A stretch of 41,632 nucleotides of DNA from Sunxiuqinia dokdonensis (GTDB taxonomy: Bacteria; Bacteroidota; Bacteroidia; Bacteroidales; Prolixibacteraceae), in contig NZ_LGIA01000187.1 of assembly GCF_001270965.1 (NCBI RefSeq), positions 1 to 41,632 of the forward strand, in the 5' to 3' direction. Of this stretch, positions 34,182 to 41,632 are shown one piece after another. Each line of letters starts with the position of its first letter. Positions within the stretch are counted from its first letter, which is position 1. The position numbers and the translations under genes are program-made. The notes under the pieces were generated by a model. It was given only the letters and a program-made list of their open reading frames with translations, had not been told where the DNA came from and did not search any database.

Positions 34182-35084
34182 ATGCAAAAAATTATCAACA
34201 ACATTATTGTTCTCTTTCTTAAAGCCTTCTCTTACTTACCGTTTTGGCTTTTATACCTGATCTCCGACGGAGCCTTCATCCTGCTGTTTTATGTTTTCAG
34301 ATACCGCAAGAAAGTGGTGTACGAAAACCTGCGCAATTCATTTCCGGAGAAAACAGAAAAAGAAATTGATCAGATTGCACGCAAATACTTTCATCATTTA
34401 TGCGACGTGTCGCTCGAAGCCATTAAACTACACAGCATCAGCGAGGAGGAACTCGACAAGCGGTTGAAAGTGACCGGCGTAGAAAAGATGGAGGCTTATT
34501 TTCGGAAGAAAAAAAGCATCATCGTACTGGCCATGCACTACAACAACTGGGAGTGGGGAGCCTCGGTGCAGCGGCTTTCGAGCCACCGGTTTTTGATGCT
34601 GTACAATCCGGTGCGCAACAATTTCGAGATGGAACGTTTCATTTTAAGCATGCGCGAACGTTTTGGAGGCACGACCGTTCCGGTGCACAAGTCGGCACGC
34701 ATGGCCATTCAGTTTGACCAGACCGACCGCCCCGGGCTGTTGTGGCTTGGCGCCGATCAAACACCTGCTGAGAATTCCAAATTTTGGACGATGTTCCTGA
34801 ACCAGGAAACGCCATTTTTTAGCGGCCCCGAAAAGATTGCCCACAAAACCAACCAGCCGGTATTCTTTCATCACACCCGAAAAGTGGCCCGTGGAAAATA
34901 TGAGATTATTCTCACCGAGCTTATTGCCGAACCCAAAAAGGCAAAACCCGAAACCACATTGCTTCGCTACATCGACAAGATGGAAACGATTATTCGCGAT
35001 CAACCCGAATATTGGCTATGGTCGCACCGCCGCTGGAAACACCAACGCCCGGCTGACATTCCGTTGATTGAGCGGGAAGGCTAA
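34182..35084 (+). CDS. LpxL/HtrB-type lipid A acyltransferase, copy 1
   Basis: Protein of 300 residues with an N-terminal membrane anchor (IIVLFLKAFSYLPFWLLYLISD). The acyltransferase active site HX4E is present as MHYNNWEW with H119 and E124, after the FRYRKKVVYENLRNSFPEKT segment common to LpxL proteins and before YNPVRNNFEMERFI, GADQTPAENSKFWTMFLNQE and the C-terminal YWLWSHRRWKHQRP. Enzymes of this family move a fatty acyl chain onto lipid A precursors at the inner membrane. Copy 2 (35406) has the same motif at the same residue and is very similar; copy 3 (36317) is more distant. It has its own -7 element and is separated from copy 2 by 321 bases. Confidence 0.9.
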   Translation: MQKIINNIIVLFLKAFSYLPFWLLYLISDGAFILLFYVFRYRKKVVYENLRNSFPEKTEKEIDQIARKYFHHLCDVSLEAIKLHSISEEELDKRLKVTGVEKMEAYFRKKKSIIVLAMHYNNWEWGASVQRLSSHRFLMLYNPVRNNFEMERFILSMRERFGGTTVPVHKSARMAIQFDQTDRPGLLWLGADQTPAENSKFWTMFLNQETPFFSGPEKIAHKTNQPVFFHHTRKVARGKYEIILTELIAEPKKAKPETTLLRYIDKMETIIRDQPEYWLWSHRRWKHQRPADIPLIEREG

Positions 35085-35405
35085 TTCCGTCCGTTCGATG
35101 CAAACAGCAGGATGCTTGCTTATTTTTATTCCTCTGCAATTTTAATGCGAGCAAGAAACCGATTGAAGACATTGGGAGGCAATGGGGAACCATTGTATTC
35201 GAACGTTTTCAACTGTCTTCAACTTCTTCCTATCAAAATTGATCCAATCTGTTTGACGTCGTAAGCAGACCATGTTTAGGTTAGATTATTTTTTGCATCT
35301 TGCACGAGCGTAAAGCTTCCGGCTGCGGAACACTGTGCTCAGCAACAATGCACGGCATCCAACGGCTATTCGAACCATTAAGCAACAACGCTAAAAACTG
35401 AACCT
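35085..35405. other. 321-base gap between acyltransferase copies 1 and 2
   Basis: No convincing open reading frame or RNA gene. A poor GCAA...TTGC stem followed by TTATTTTTATT near 35097-35130 could be a weak terminator for copy 1. I found no exact TAnnTTTG box; the nearest approximation is TTATTTTTTG, one base too long, around 35287-35295. A promoter for the copy 2-copy 3 operon probably lies here, but I cannot point to it. Confidence 0.6.
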
Positions 35406-36320
35406 GTGAAAAAAATCATCAACCAAGCACTCATCGGCTTCCTGAAAGCATTGTCATATCTGCCTTTTCCGGTGCTGTTCGCCCTATCCGACCTGATGTA
35501 CCTGGTGCTTTTCCATGTGGTAGGCTACCGTAAAAAAGTGGTTTATACCAACCTGCGGAATGCCTTTCCTGAGAAAACTGAGCAGGAAATTGACGCCATT
35601 GCCCGCAAATTTTACCGTCATCTGTGCGACATCGGGCTGGAAGGCATCAAGCTACACAGCATTTCTGAAAAAGAACTGGACAAGCGCATTACGCTCTACG
35701 GCCTCGAAAAAACGGAAGCCTATTTCCGTCAGCAAAAAAGTATTATTTTGCTGGGCATGCACTACAACAACTGGGAGTGGAGCGCCAGCCTGCAACGCCT
35801 GTCCAGCCACCAGCTGCTGATGGTTTACAACCCGGTCCGCAATAACCTCGAAATGGAGCGCTTCATCCTCGGTATGCGCGAACGCTTTGGCGCCATTTCG
35901 GTTCCGGTACACAAGTCGGCCCGAACAGCCATCCAGTTTGATAAAACCGAACGCCCGGGATGCATTTGGCTGGGCGCTGATCAAACCCCAGCGCCAAACA
36001 CCCGTTTCTGGACGACGTTCCTGAACCAGGAAACCCCTTTCTTCAGCGGTCCCGAAAAAATTGCAGAGAAAACCAATCAGCCGGTGTTTCTTCATTACGT
36101 GCGTAAGCTTGGCCGATCCAGGTATGAAGTTCATTTTATAGAACTTTTTCCCGAGCCAGCGAAGGCAAACCCCGATGATATTCTACTAACCTACATCGAC
36201 CGGATGGAAAAAATCATTCAGGAAACGCCCGAATACTGGCTGTGGTCGCACCGCCGCTGGAAGCACCAACGCCCTGAAGGAATCAAACTCATTGAGCGAC
36301 TACCTAAGCAGCAAGAATGA
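35406..36320 (+). CDS. LpxL/HtrB-type lipid A acyltransferase, copy 2
   Basis: Protein of 304 residues beginning with GTG at 35406 (KKIINQALIGFLKALSYLP), which aligns residue for residue with the start of copy 1. The membrane anchor, HX4E motif (H119 and E124 in GMHYNNWEW), NPVRNNLEMERFILGMRERFG, GADQTPAPNTRFWTTFLNQE and C-terminal YWLWSHRRWKHQRPEG are intact. The strong resemblance to copy 1 suggests a recent tandem duplication. The last codons overlap copy 3 by 4 bases (ATGA), so copies 2 and 3 are co-translated. The acyl donor and position on lipid A cannot be predicted. Confidence 0.9.
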   Translation: MKKIINQALIGFLKALSYLPFPVLFALSDLMYLVLFHVVGYRKKVVYTNLRNAFPEKTEQEIDAIARKFYRHLCDIGLEGIKLHSISEKELDKRITLYGLEKTEAYFRQQKSIILLGMHYNNWEWSASLQRLSSHQLLMVYNPVRNNLEMERFILGMRERFGAISVPVHKSARTAIQFDKTERPGCIWLGADQTPAPNTRFWTTFLNQETPFFSGPEKIAEKTNQPVFLHYVRKLGRSRYEVHFIELFPEPAKANPDDILLTYIDRMEKIIQETPEYWLWSHRRWKHQRPEGIKLIERLPKQQE

Positions 36321-37207
36321 AAAAAGTGGTCTTCCATATTGCTCTGGCCGGACTTGACCTGTTGTCGCGCCTTCCCTTCCGTTTGCTCTATGCCCTGTCC
36401 GATCTGGTTTACATCCTCACGTTCTATGTTTTTGCTTACCGACATCAGGTAGTGCTTGAGAACCTGGAAAGATCCTTTCCCGGAAAATCTGATTCTGAAA
36501 TCAAGCTGCTGTCCCGCCAATTTTATCACCATTTATGCGATTTGCTGTTCGAAGCCTTCAAGCTAAAAACCATTTCGCCTGAAAAATTAAAAAAACGAAT
36601 GGAAGTGGTAAACCCGGAGTTGGTCAATCGTTATTTTGATGAAGGTAAAAGCGTCATCGTGTTGACCATGCATTACAACAACTGGGAGTGGAACGCCATT
36701 TTGCCCCATCAACTGAAACACCATTGCCTGCTGGTTTACAATCCGGCACGAAACCTGCGCTGGGACGCGGCCATTAACCAAATGCGCGAGCGCTTTGGCG
36801 GCGAACTGGTTTCGACCAAAAAAATCGTAAAAAAAGTACTGGACTACGAAAAACGACAAAAACCAACGCTCACCTGGCTTTGTGCCGACCAACGCCCCCT
36901 GGCCAACGCCCGCTTTTGGACGACGTTTCTGAACCAGGATGCCGGCTTTTTCCCGGGCCCCGAAGCCTTGGCGCGGTGCACCAATTTTCCGGTGCTTTAT
37001 CAGCATGTTGAAAAAGTGAAACGCGGCCACTACCGAATCCACTTCGAACTACTGGCGGACAGTCCGGCATCGTTGCCGCCCGATGAGATCCTCCACCGGT
37101 ATGTCCGAAAGATTGAAAGCCGGATTCAGGCGCAACCTGAATTTTACCTGTGGTCGCACAAACGCTGGAAACACCAAAAGGGTGCACAAAACAATAGAAC
37201 GAGCTGA
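36317..37207 (+). CDS. LpxL/HtrB-type lipid A acyltransferase, copy 3 (divergent)
   Basis: Protein of 296 residues with an N-terminal membrane segment (LLSRLPFRLLYALSDLVYIL) and the same active site, TMHYNNWEW with H119 and E124, at the same residue number as copies 1 and 2. It is visibly more divergent in the middle (YNPARNLRWDAAINQMRERF, KKIVKKVLDYEKRQKP) and C-terminus, though YLWSHKRWKHQKG and ARFWTTFLNQDAGFFPGPEA are retained. It starts inside the end of copy 2. The difference suggests a separate acceptor or acyl-chain preference rather than simple redundancy; that is inference. A small secreted protein gene follows 14 bases downstream. Confidence 0.88.
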   Translation: MKKVVFHIALAGLDLLSRLPFRLLYALSDLVYILTFYVFAYRHQVVLENLERSFPGKSDSEIKLLSRQFYHHLCDLLFEAFKLKTISPEKLKKRMEVVNPELVNRYFDEGKSVIVLTMHYNNWEWNAILPHQLKHHCLLVYNPARNLRWDAAINQMRERFGGELVSTKKIVKKVLDYEKRQKPTLTWLCADQRPLANARFWTTFLNQDAGFFPGPEALARCTNFPVLYQHVEKVKRGHYRIHFELLADSPASLPPDEILHRYVRKIESRIQAQPEFYLWSHKRWKHQKGAQNNRTS

Positions 37208-37221
37208 TTTTCGTTCTGCCA

Positions 37222-37764
37222 ATGAAAACTTTTCAACTGATGAAGATGCCGGCTTTTCTTTTCATTCTCCTTTTGCTGAACCTGAGCACGTGGGCTCAGG
37301 ATACGCTGGAGCGGGCGTTCCAAGATGCTTTCCAGCTCAGTGAACAAGCCATGGAGGCGTCGAAAAAGTCGGCTGCCCACCTGGGATTTTTGGACGGTGC
37401 CTACGACCGCACAGAAATTAACCGCCACCTGATTGATGCCCGCGAAGATCTGGATAGCCTGGTTGCTTGCATCCGCCAAGCGGCTTACCGAACTGCCGAC
37501 GCGGCCTACTTTGCCCGAACCACTTCCAACGAAAAACAAGAAACACTGGCTACCGAAACGCAAAAAATATGGCAAACCGCCACCCGCACGCTGGACGATG
37601 TCATTAAAAAATTTGATGAATTCATGATCCACGGCACATTCAATGAGGAGGCCTACCTCAATCAGCGGCTCGAAGATTTTGAGCAAGCCAAACGGCAACT
37701 TCACCAGGCTCACCAAAAGCTGAAGCAAGCGATCAAGTTGGTGACGGCGGATCATGAGGATTAA
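37222..37764 (+). CDS. small secreted helical protein, unknown function
   Basis: Protein of 180 residues with a signal peptide (about 1-25, MPAFLFILLLLNLSTWAQ). The start could be Met 1, 7 or 9. The mature part is almost entirely predicted helix, rich in Ala, Glu, Gln and Lys (LERAFQDAFQLSEQAMEASK, then DAREDLDSLVACIRQAAYRT, then EDFEQAKRQLHQAHQKLKQA), with a single Cys and no catalytic motif. It resembles periplasmic helical-bundle or coiled-coil proteins. It is 14 bases behind the third acyltransferase, so it is probably expressed with the acyltransferases; a role in the envelope is a guess. I do not recognise a named family. Confidence 0.7.
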   Translation: MKTFQLMKMPAFLFILLLLNLSTWAQDTLERAFQDAFQLSEQAMEASKKSAAHLGFLDGAYDRTEINRHLIDAREDLDSLVACIRQAAYRTADAAYFARTTSNEKQETLATETQKIWQTATRTLDDVIKKFDEFMIHGTFNEEAYLNQRLEDFEQAKRQLHQAHQKLKQAIKLVTADHED

Positions 37765-37855
37765 CTTCCGCAAGGAATTCTGCCTTGAAAACTCATCCGA
37801 AAACGAACGTCTCCATCTTCACAAAAAAAACTTCACCCAAATCAAAAACACTTGT

Positions 37856-37863
37856 TACTTTTG
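37856..37863 (+). promoter_or_regulatory. -7 promoter element of the dapF-like gene
   Basis: TACTTTTG is an exact TAnnTTTG match 27 bases before the ATG at 37891. A TTC rather than TTTG/TTG lies at the preferred distance, so the -33 half is poor. Confidence 0.5.
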
Positions 37864-37890
37864 TTAAAACATCCGATAAAAAACATGCTC

Positions 37891-38751
37891 ATGAAAGACT
37901 TCTTCGTAAAATCGCACGGCCTGGGAAACGACTACATTGTGATGAACAGCCACGAAATCAGCTTCGAGATGAACGTTGAAAACATCAAAACCATTTGCGA
38001 TGTGCACTACGGCATTGGCTCCGATGGCATTTTGCTTTTGGTGGATTCGACGAAAGCTGACTTTGGCCTGCGGATCCTCAACCCCGATGGTTCGGAAGCC
38101 GAAAAAAGCGGCAATGGCCTACGTATTTTTGCCAAATATTTATACGACTATGGCTTGGCCAAAAGCAAAACCTTCAGCATTGATACTTTGGGCGGCGTGG
38201 TTTATGCCGAAGTGATGGAAACGGACAACGAAAAAGCCCGAACCATACAGGTGGATATGGGGAAAGCGATTTTTGAAGCGGCCAAAATTCCGGTGAACAG
38301 CGACTTAACGGAATGTTTGGACGAAACCCTCTCCCTGGAAAACCAGTCCTACCTCATCAACTGTGTGTCGGTGGGCAATCCGCACTGCGTTATTTTAAAA
38401 GAGGAGTTGTCGGAAGCCGAAATCAAACAGTACGGCAGCGAGATTGAAAACCACCCCAAGTTTCCGAACCGCATCAACCTGCAGTTTGCCAAAGTGCTTT
38501 CGCGCGACGAAGTGGAGATCCTGATCTGGGAACGCGGTGCCGGCTACACCTTGGCTTCCGGAAGCTCATCGAGCGCCGTGGCTGCCGTGATGGTGAAGAA
38601 AGGACTGACCAACCGAAAACTGAAGGTGAACATGCCGGGTGGAACGCTCAAACTCGAGATCGCCAAAGACTGGCAAATCCGAATGACCGGTGAAGTTCGC
38701 GAAATTGCCAGCGGATACTTGAGTGCGGAACTGCTAAGTGATTTACAATAG
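37891..38751 (+). CDS. diaminopimelate epimerase family protein with Ser at both catalytic Cys positions
   Basis: Start at ATG 37891 (KDFFVKSHGLGNDYIVMNSH) gives 286 residues, the family length; the longer frame adds 13 non-conserved residues. Domain features of DapF are plain: FFVKSHGLGNDYIV, GIGSDGILLL, ILNPDGSEAEKSGNGLRIF, VGNPHCVIL and ERGAGYTLASGSSSSA. In characterised DapF the two half-sites read MCGNG and ACGTG with catalytic Cys; here they read KSGNG (S73, codon AGC) and ASGSS (S223, codon TCC). With no catalytic thiol pair, ordinary LL/meso-DAP epimerisation is doubtful; in the related proline racemase family, Cys-to-Ser/Thr changes accompany a switch to other reactions such as dehydration. 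The gene is followed 118 bases later by a LysA-like gene, suggesting a shared pathway. Family membership is certain; function is open. Confidence 0.85.
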   Translation: MKDFFVKSHGLGNDYIVMNSHEISFEMNVENIKTICDVHYGIGSDGILLLVDSTKADFGLRILNPDGSEAEKSGNGLRIFAKYLYDYGLAKSKTFSIDTLGGVVYAEVMETDNEKARTIQVDMGKAIFEAAKIPVNSDLTECLDETLSLENQSYLINCVSVGNPHCVILKEELSEAEIKQYGSEIENHPKFPNRINLQFAKVLSRDEVEILIWERGAGYTLASGSSSSAVAAVMVKKGLTNRKLKVNMPGGTLKLEIAKDWQIRMTGEVREIASGYLSAELLSDLQ

Positions 38752-38839
38752 ACCACCATTTCGCGCGGGTTCACATCAAATGTTTGTTAACAGCCCGGCG
38801 CCTTATGCAGATTTATTCTAAATAATCTTTGCAAATTCC

Positions 38840-38847
38840 TATCTTTG
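38840..38847 (+). promoter_or_regulatory. -7 promoter element of the lysA-like gene
   Basis: TATCTTTG is an exact TAnnTTTG match, 22 bases before the ATG at 38870. No TTTG occurs at the preferred distance; one lies only 8 bases upstream. Confidence 0.5.
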
Positions 38848-38869
38848 TTTTTTGCAAAAAACACAATGT

Positions 38870-40132
38870 ATGCTGGAGAAAAAATTACCCTTCGACAAAG
38901 AACAGTTAGAACAGATTATCGAAAAACATCCCACGCCTTTTCATATTTATGATGAAAAAGGCATGCTGGATTATGCCCAGAAATTCAACGAAGCCTTTTC
39001 ATGGAACGAAGGTTTCAAAGAGTACTATGCCATCAAAGCAGCGCCAAACCCATACCTGATGAGGCTTTTGCGCAAGCAGGGCTTCGGAATCGATTGCAGC
39101 TCGATGGCCGAGTTGCTGCTGGCCGAAAAAGTGGGTATGCGCGGCGAAGAAATCATGTTCACCTCGAACGATACGCCCGCTTACGAATACCAGAAAGCCA
39201 TGGAACTGGGTGCGATTATCAACCTCGACGATATCAAGCACATCGACTACCTGGAAGAACACGCGGGGCTTCCCGAATTAATCAGCTTCCGGTACAACCC
39301 CGGCACCCTGAAAGGCGGCAATATCATTATTGGCAAGCCCGAAGATTCGAAATACGGATTTACCCGCGAGCAACTATTTGAGGGCTACAAAAAACTGAAG
39401 GACAAAGGCGTAAAACGCTTCGGCATTCATACCATGGTGGCTTCGAACGAGCTGGATGCCGACTACTTTGTTGAAACCGCCGAGATCATTTTTGATGTGA
39501 TTGTGGATCTGGCCAAAGAGCTGGATATTCGGTTTGAGTTTGCCAACCTGGGTGGTGGCATCGGCATTCCATACAAAAGCGAACACAAACCGGTGAACCT
39601 GAACCGCGTAAGCGAAGGAATAAAAGAATTGTATGAGAAATTGATCGTGGGCAACGGACTGGATCCGCTGAAGATATACTTCGAATCGGGACGCGCCATT
39701 ACCGGACCTTACGGATTTTTGGTTTCCCGGGTGCTGCACATCAAAGAAACCTATAAAAAATATGCCGGCCTCGACTCGTGCATGGCCAACCTCATGCGTC
39801 CGGCCTTGTACGGCGCTTACCACCACATTACCGTGATGGGAAAGGAAACTGCACCGCACCGACATTTGTACGATGTGACCGGATCGTTGTGTGAGAACAA
39901 CGACAAATTTGCCATTAACCGCCTGCTTCCGGAAATCAATCCCGAGGACTTGGTGGTGATTCACGATACCGGTGCGCACGGCCATTCCATGGGATTCAAC
40001 TACAATGGCAAGCTACGCTCGGCTGAACTGTTGCTGCGTCCGAACGGCGAAGTGGTTGAAATCCGCCGTGCCGAAACCTTCGACGACTTGTTCGCGACGC
40101 TGGATTTTGATGCCGCCAACGAATTTGAATAA
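38870..40132 (+). CDS. lysA: diaminopimelate decarboxylase family protein
   Basis: Start at ATG 38870 (MLEKKLPFDKEQLEQIIEKH) gives 420 residues; a TTG six codons earlier is in frame but unlikely. Fold-type III PLP decarboxylase motifs: EYYAIKAAPNP with Schiff-base K56, FANLGGGIGIPY (phosphate-binding glycines), YFESGRAITGPYGFLVSRVL (ESGR in place of EPGR), and GSLCENNDKF with C341 in place of the CESGD form, followed by HDTGAHGHSMGFNYNGKLRS. The CENND variant and the HDTGAHG ending mark a subgroup that, from memory, is annotated as DAP decarboxylase in many Clostridia and Bacteroidota. It would convert meso-DAP to lysine, but another amino-acid substrate is possible given the unusual DapF-like partner. 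A terminator follows at once. Confidence 0.82.
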   Translation: MLEKKLPFDKEQLEQIIEKHPTPFHIYDEKGMLDYAQKFNEAFSWNEGFKEYYAIKAAPNPYLMRLLRKQGFGIDCSSMAELLLAEKVGMRGEEIMFTSNDTPAYEYQKAMELGAIINLDDIKHIDYLEEHAGLPELISFRYNPGTLKGGNIIIGKPEDSKYGFTREQLFEGYKKLKDKGVKRFGIHTMVASNELDADYFVETAEIIFDVIVDLAKELDIRFEFANLGGGIGIPYKSEHKPVNLNRVSEGIKELYEKLIVGNGLDPLKIYFESGRAITGPYGFLVSRVLHIKETYKKYAGLDSCMANLMRPALYGAYHHITVMGKETAPHRHLYDVTGSLCENNDKFAINRLLPEINPEDLVVIHDTGAHGHSMGFNYNGKLRSAELLLRPNGEVVEIRRAETFDDLFATLDFDAANEFE

Positions 40133-40153
40133 AATTTAGAACTTTCATAAGCG

Positions 40154-40186
40154 AAGCCGGAGATGTTTTCATTTCCGGCTTTTTTA
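40154..40186 (+). terminator. Rho-independent terminator after the lysA-like gene
   Basis: AAGCCGGA (40154-40161) pairs with TCCGGCTT (40174-40181) around a 12-base loop, followed by a T-run to 40186. It starts 21 bases past the stop codon. Confidence 0.88.
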
Positions 40187-40571
40187 TGAAAAAAAAGAAG
40201 ACAGCTGAAGACAATGGAAATCAATTTTATTGGCTCAGTTCAATGTTTGGGAGGCAAGGACAAATCAATTTAAAACGAAATGCCCTGTTAGAGATTCGTC
40301 AATTGTCGGCTTAATTAGATAAGAACCGGAGAGGAATTGAGAAAGGGGTGTAATAAAATGATGCTTGGTTTGGAGCGGCCTATTTTTATCAAAAGTGGAA
40401 TCAAACGAAAAGCTTAGTGCAGGTGGGAAGTTCCGACGACAGGAGGAAACGAGCTTGCGAGTTCCACGAGTTACCGTTAAAAACAATTAATCTTAACGAG
40501 TGAAATCACCCGCCGAACTTAGCTTTTCGGAAGATGGAGCTTGCAGATAAAAATCAGCCTTGAGTTTTTTG

Positions 40572-40601
40572 TTTACTTTTTGTGTGAAGACAAAAAGTAA
40601 A
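40572..40601. repeat. 12-bp inverted repeat, possible REP/MITE-like hairpin
   Basis: TTTACTTTTTGT (40572-40583) is the exact reverse complement of ACAAAAAGTAAA (40590-40601), with loop GTGAAG. AT-rich with no following T-run, so it is unlikely to be a terminator. Confidence 0.75.
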
Positions 40602-40793
40602 ATCCGGCTGATAAGCCAACGGATAATATGATTTGGAAAGTCCGCCCGTTTATCGCAGTTTCCTGCCAAGCTCCATTTTAAGTCCTCCCAACACTGAAAT
40701 GATCCATAGTATTCGACTGCCTTCATTCGCTTTTCACCCAAATGAATCGATTCTTTTTCACAAACATCAGACACTGCGTTCAACCTGATTTTG

Positions 40794-40801
40794 TATTTTT
40801 G
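40794..40801 (+). promoter_or_regulatory. -7 promoter element of the glycosyltransferase gene
   Basis: TATTTTTG is an exact TAnnTTTG match lying only 4 bases before the ATG at 40806. If used, the transcript would be nearly leaderless, so an alternative upstream promoter is possible. Confidence 0.35.
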
Positions 40802-40805
40802 GCGA

Positions 40806-41632
40806 ATGGATGAAAAACTAAAAATCGGCTTCGATGCCAAACGAGCATTCCTCAACCCGGCTGGTTTAGGAAACTACAGCCGCACGACCATCCGCTCAGT
40901 TGCCCAATTTTATCCACAGAACGATTACCTGTTGTTCAGCCCCAATTCAAACAACCGCCTTTTTCATCCACCGCAACACACAACGTTGGTTCGGCCCCGT
41001 AGTTTTTGGTGGAAAGCCCTTAAACCACTCTGGCGCAGCTACCGGCTGACCCGGTTGGCCGACAAGGCAGGACTGGACATTTATCATGGTCTGAGTCACG
41101 AACTCCCCATCGGCATTCAACAAACAGCCGTCAAAAGTGTGGTGACCGTACACGACCTGATTTTTATGCGCCACCCGGAGTTCTACAAACCGTCCGACCG
41201 CAAAATCTACCGTCGCAAAGTGGAATACGCCTGCCGCGAAGCAGACAAAATCGTCGCCATCAGCCAGCAAACAAAAAACGACCTGTGTGGCTTCTTCGGC
41301 GTCAATCCGGCCAAGATCGAGGTGATCGACCAAGCCATCAATTCCATGTATTTTGAAGTGGCCCCGGCCGAAGACTTAAAGCAAACCCAAAGCCAACTAA
41401 AGCTTCCCAACCGGTTTATGCTTACGGTGGGAACCATTGAAGCCCGCAAAAACCTGGGAACGATCCTGAAAACCATGGCACTCGCTGATAACGGGCTGCC
41501 CTTGGTGGTGGTGGGCAAACCCACGCCTTATCTGCGCAGCCTGCAAAAGCAAATTGAACCCCTAAAAGACAAGCTCATTTTTCTGCACCAGGTCAACGAC
41601 CGCCAACTAAGCCACCTCTACCAACTGGCTGA
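40806..41632 (+). CDS. glycosyltransferase family 4 protein, 5' part only
   Basis: The frame from ATG 40806 (MDEKLKIGFDAKRAFLNPAG) stays open to the window's edge, giving 275 residues of an incomplete protein. It has a GT-B N-terminal half (KIGFDAKRAFLNPAGLGNYS, DIYHGLSHELP, VVTVHDLIFMRHPEFYKPSD, DKIVAISQQTKNDL) and the start of the GT4 C-terminal nucleotide-sugar half (FMLTVGTIEARKNLGTIL, LVVVGKPTPYL, FLHQVNDRQLSHLYQLA). The Gly in the N-terminal GLGNYSR loop contacts the donor in this family. It transfers a sugar from a nucleotide donor, probably in surface polysaccharide or glycolipid synthesis; GT4 family alone does not fix the sugar. Minus-strand frames over the same bases are shadows of this gene. 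Confidence 0.88.
   Translation, partial: MDEKLKIGFDAKRAFLNPAGLGNYSRTTIRSVAQFYPQNDYLLFSPNSNNRLFHPPQHTTLVRPRSFWWKALKPLWRSYRLTRLADKAGLDIYHGLSHELPIGIQQTAVKSVVTVHDLIFMRHPEFYKPSDRKIYRRKVEYACREADKIVAISQQTKNDLCGFFGVNPAKIEVIDQAINSMYFEVAPAEDLKQTQSQLKLPNRFMLTVGTIEARKNLGTILKTMALADNGLPLVVVGKPTPYLRSLQKQIEPLKDKLIFLHQVNDRQLSHLYQLA

Larger units (their letters stand above)
40187..40805. other. 619-base noncoding stretch, repeat-like
   Basis: I see no believable gene. Minus-strand open frames (40265-40486, 40493-40855) have no recognisable domain, and the second overlaps the real start of the glycosyltransferase. The stretch contains a 12-bp perfect inverted repeat (40572-40601), a GGAAGTTCC palindrome near 40427, and a CCGAA...TTCGG dyad near 40512-40530. 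The composition (purine-rich, with ATTTTTATCAAAAGTGG and CTTTTTGTGTGAAGAC) reminds me of interspersed noncoding elements of Bacteroidota, but a genome comparison would be needed to say so. Confidence 0.5.

Noticed and set aside
40265-40486. Minus-strand 73-codon open frame
   Set aside because: No recognisable feature, and it falls in the repeat-like noncoding stretch.
40493-40855. Minus-strand 120-codon open frame
   Set aside because: No domain or signal peptide, composition unlike neighbours, and it covers the start of the clear glycosyltransferase frame on the plus strand.
40947-41524. Minus-strand open frames at the right edge
   Set aside because: They lie antisense to a continuous GT4 coding frame with conserved motifs, so they are shadows.

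Overview
The window is bacterial chromosome from a member of the Bacteroidota. Evidence for this includes several perfect TAnnTTTG -7 boxes (three with a TTTG -33 box 19-21 bases away), few recognisable Shine-Dalgarno sequences, a two-component propeller sensor kinase, an ECF sigma/FecR/TonB-dependent receptor cassette, and DUF4831 and DUF1460 proteins. A marine or environmental lineage such as Marinilabiliales/Prolixibacteraceae would fit, but the rank below phylum is a guess. I see no rRNA, tRNA, CRISPR, prophage or intact insertion sequence.

Layout. 0-8 kb is mostly housekeeping: the 3' end of a c-type cytochrome, a REC-PAS-LuxR regulator, an aminoacyl-histidine dipeptidase (pepD) behind a CRP-like palindrome, a DUF4831 protein, the bifunctional NAD(P)HX repair enzyme and a POT peptide symporter. 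The 372-base gap at 7855-8226 holds terminators and a degenerate array of 21-bp units. 8.2-13.9 kb carries a 1156-residue protein that I propose is a pyrophosphate-dependent PEP carboxykinase, with acetyl-CoA synthetase upstream on the same strand.

14-25 kb looks like a small carbohydrate (pectin side-chain) region: two overlapping secreted TIM-barrel glycosidase-like genes (one GH140/DUF4038-like), a divergent propeller sensor kinase without receiver or DNA-binding domain, a TetR regulator with two SDR genes, and a two-gene operon of a secreted alpha/beta esterase and a CE8 pectinesterase. There is no SusC/SusD pair. 25-31 kb has an outer-membrane barrel-like protein behind a symmetric array of GTCATT hexamers, a Gln-rich secreted protein with three 26-residue repeats, and a tightly packed sigma/anti-sigma/TonB-receptor operon.

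31-41.6 kb contains a DUF1460 lipoprotein, an aminotransferase, a glycerophosphodiester phosphodiesterase, three tandem LpxL-type acyltransferases, a small helical secreted protein, a DapF-like/LysA-like pair, a repeat-like noncoding stretch and the start of a family 4 glycosyltransferase that runs off the end. The DapF-like protein has serine at both positions where the family has its catalytic cysteines, which is the most unexpected protein-level observation here. The strongest DNA-level signals are the 21-bp array (7921-8088) and the phased hexamer dyad (25870-25953).
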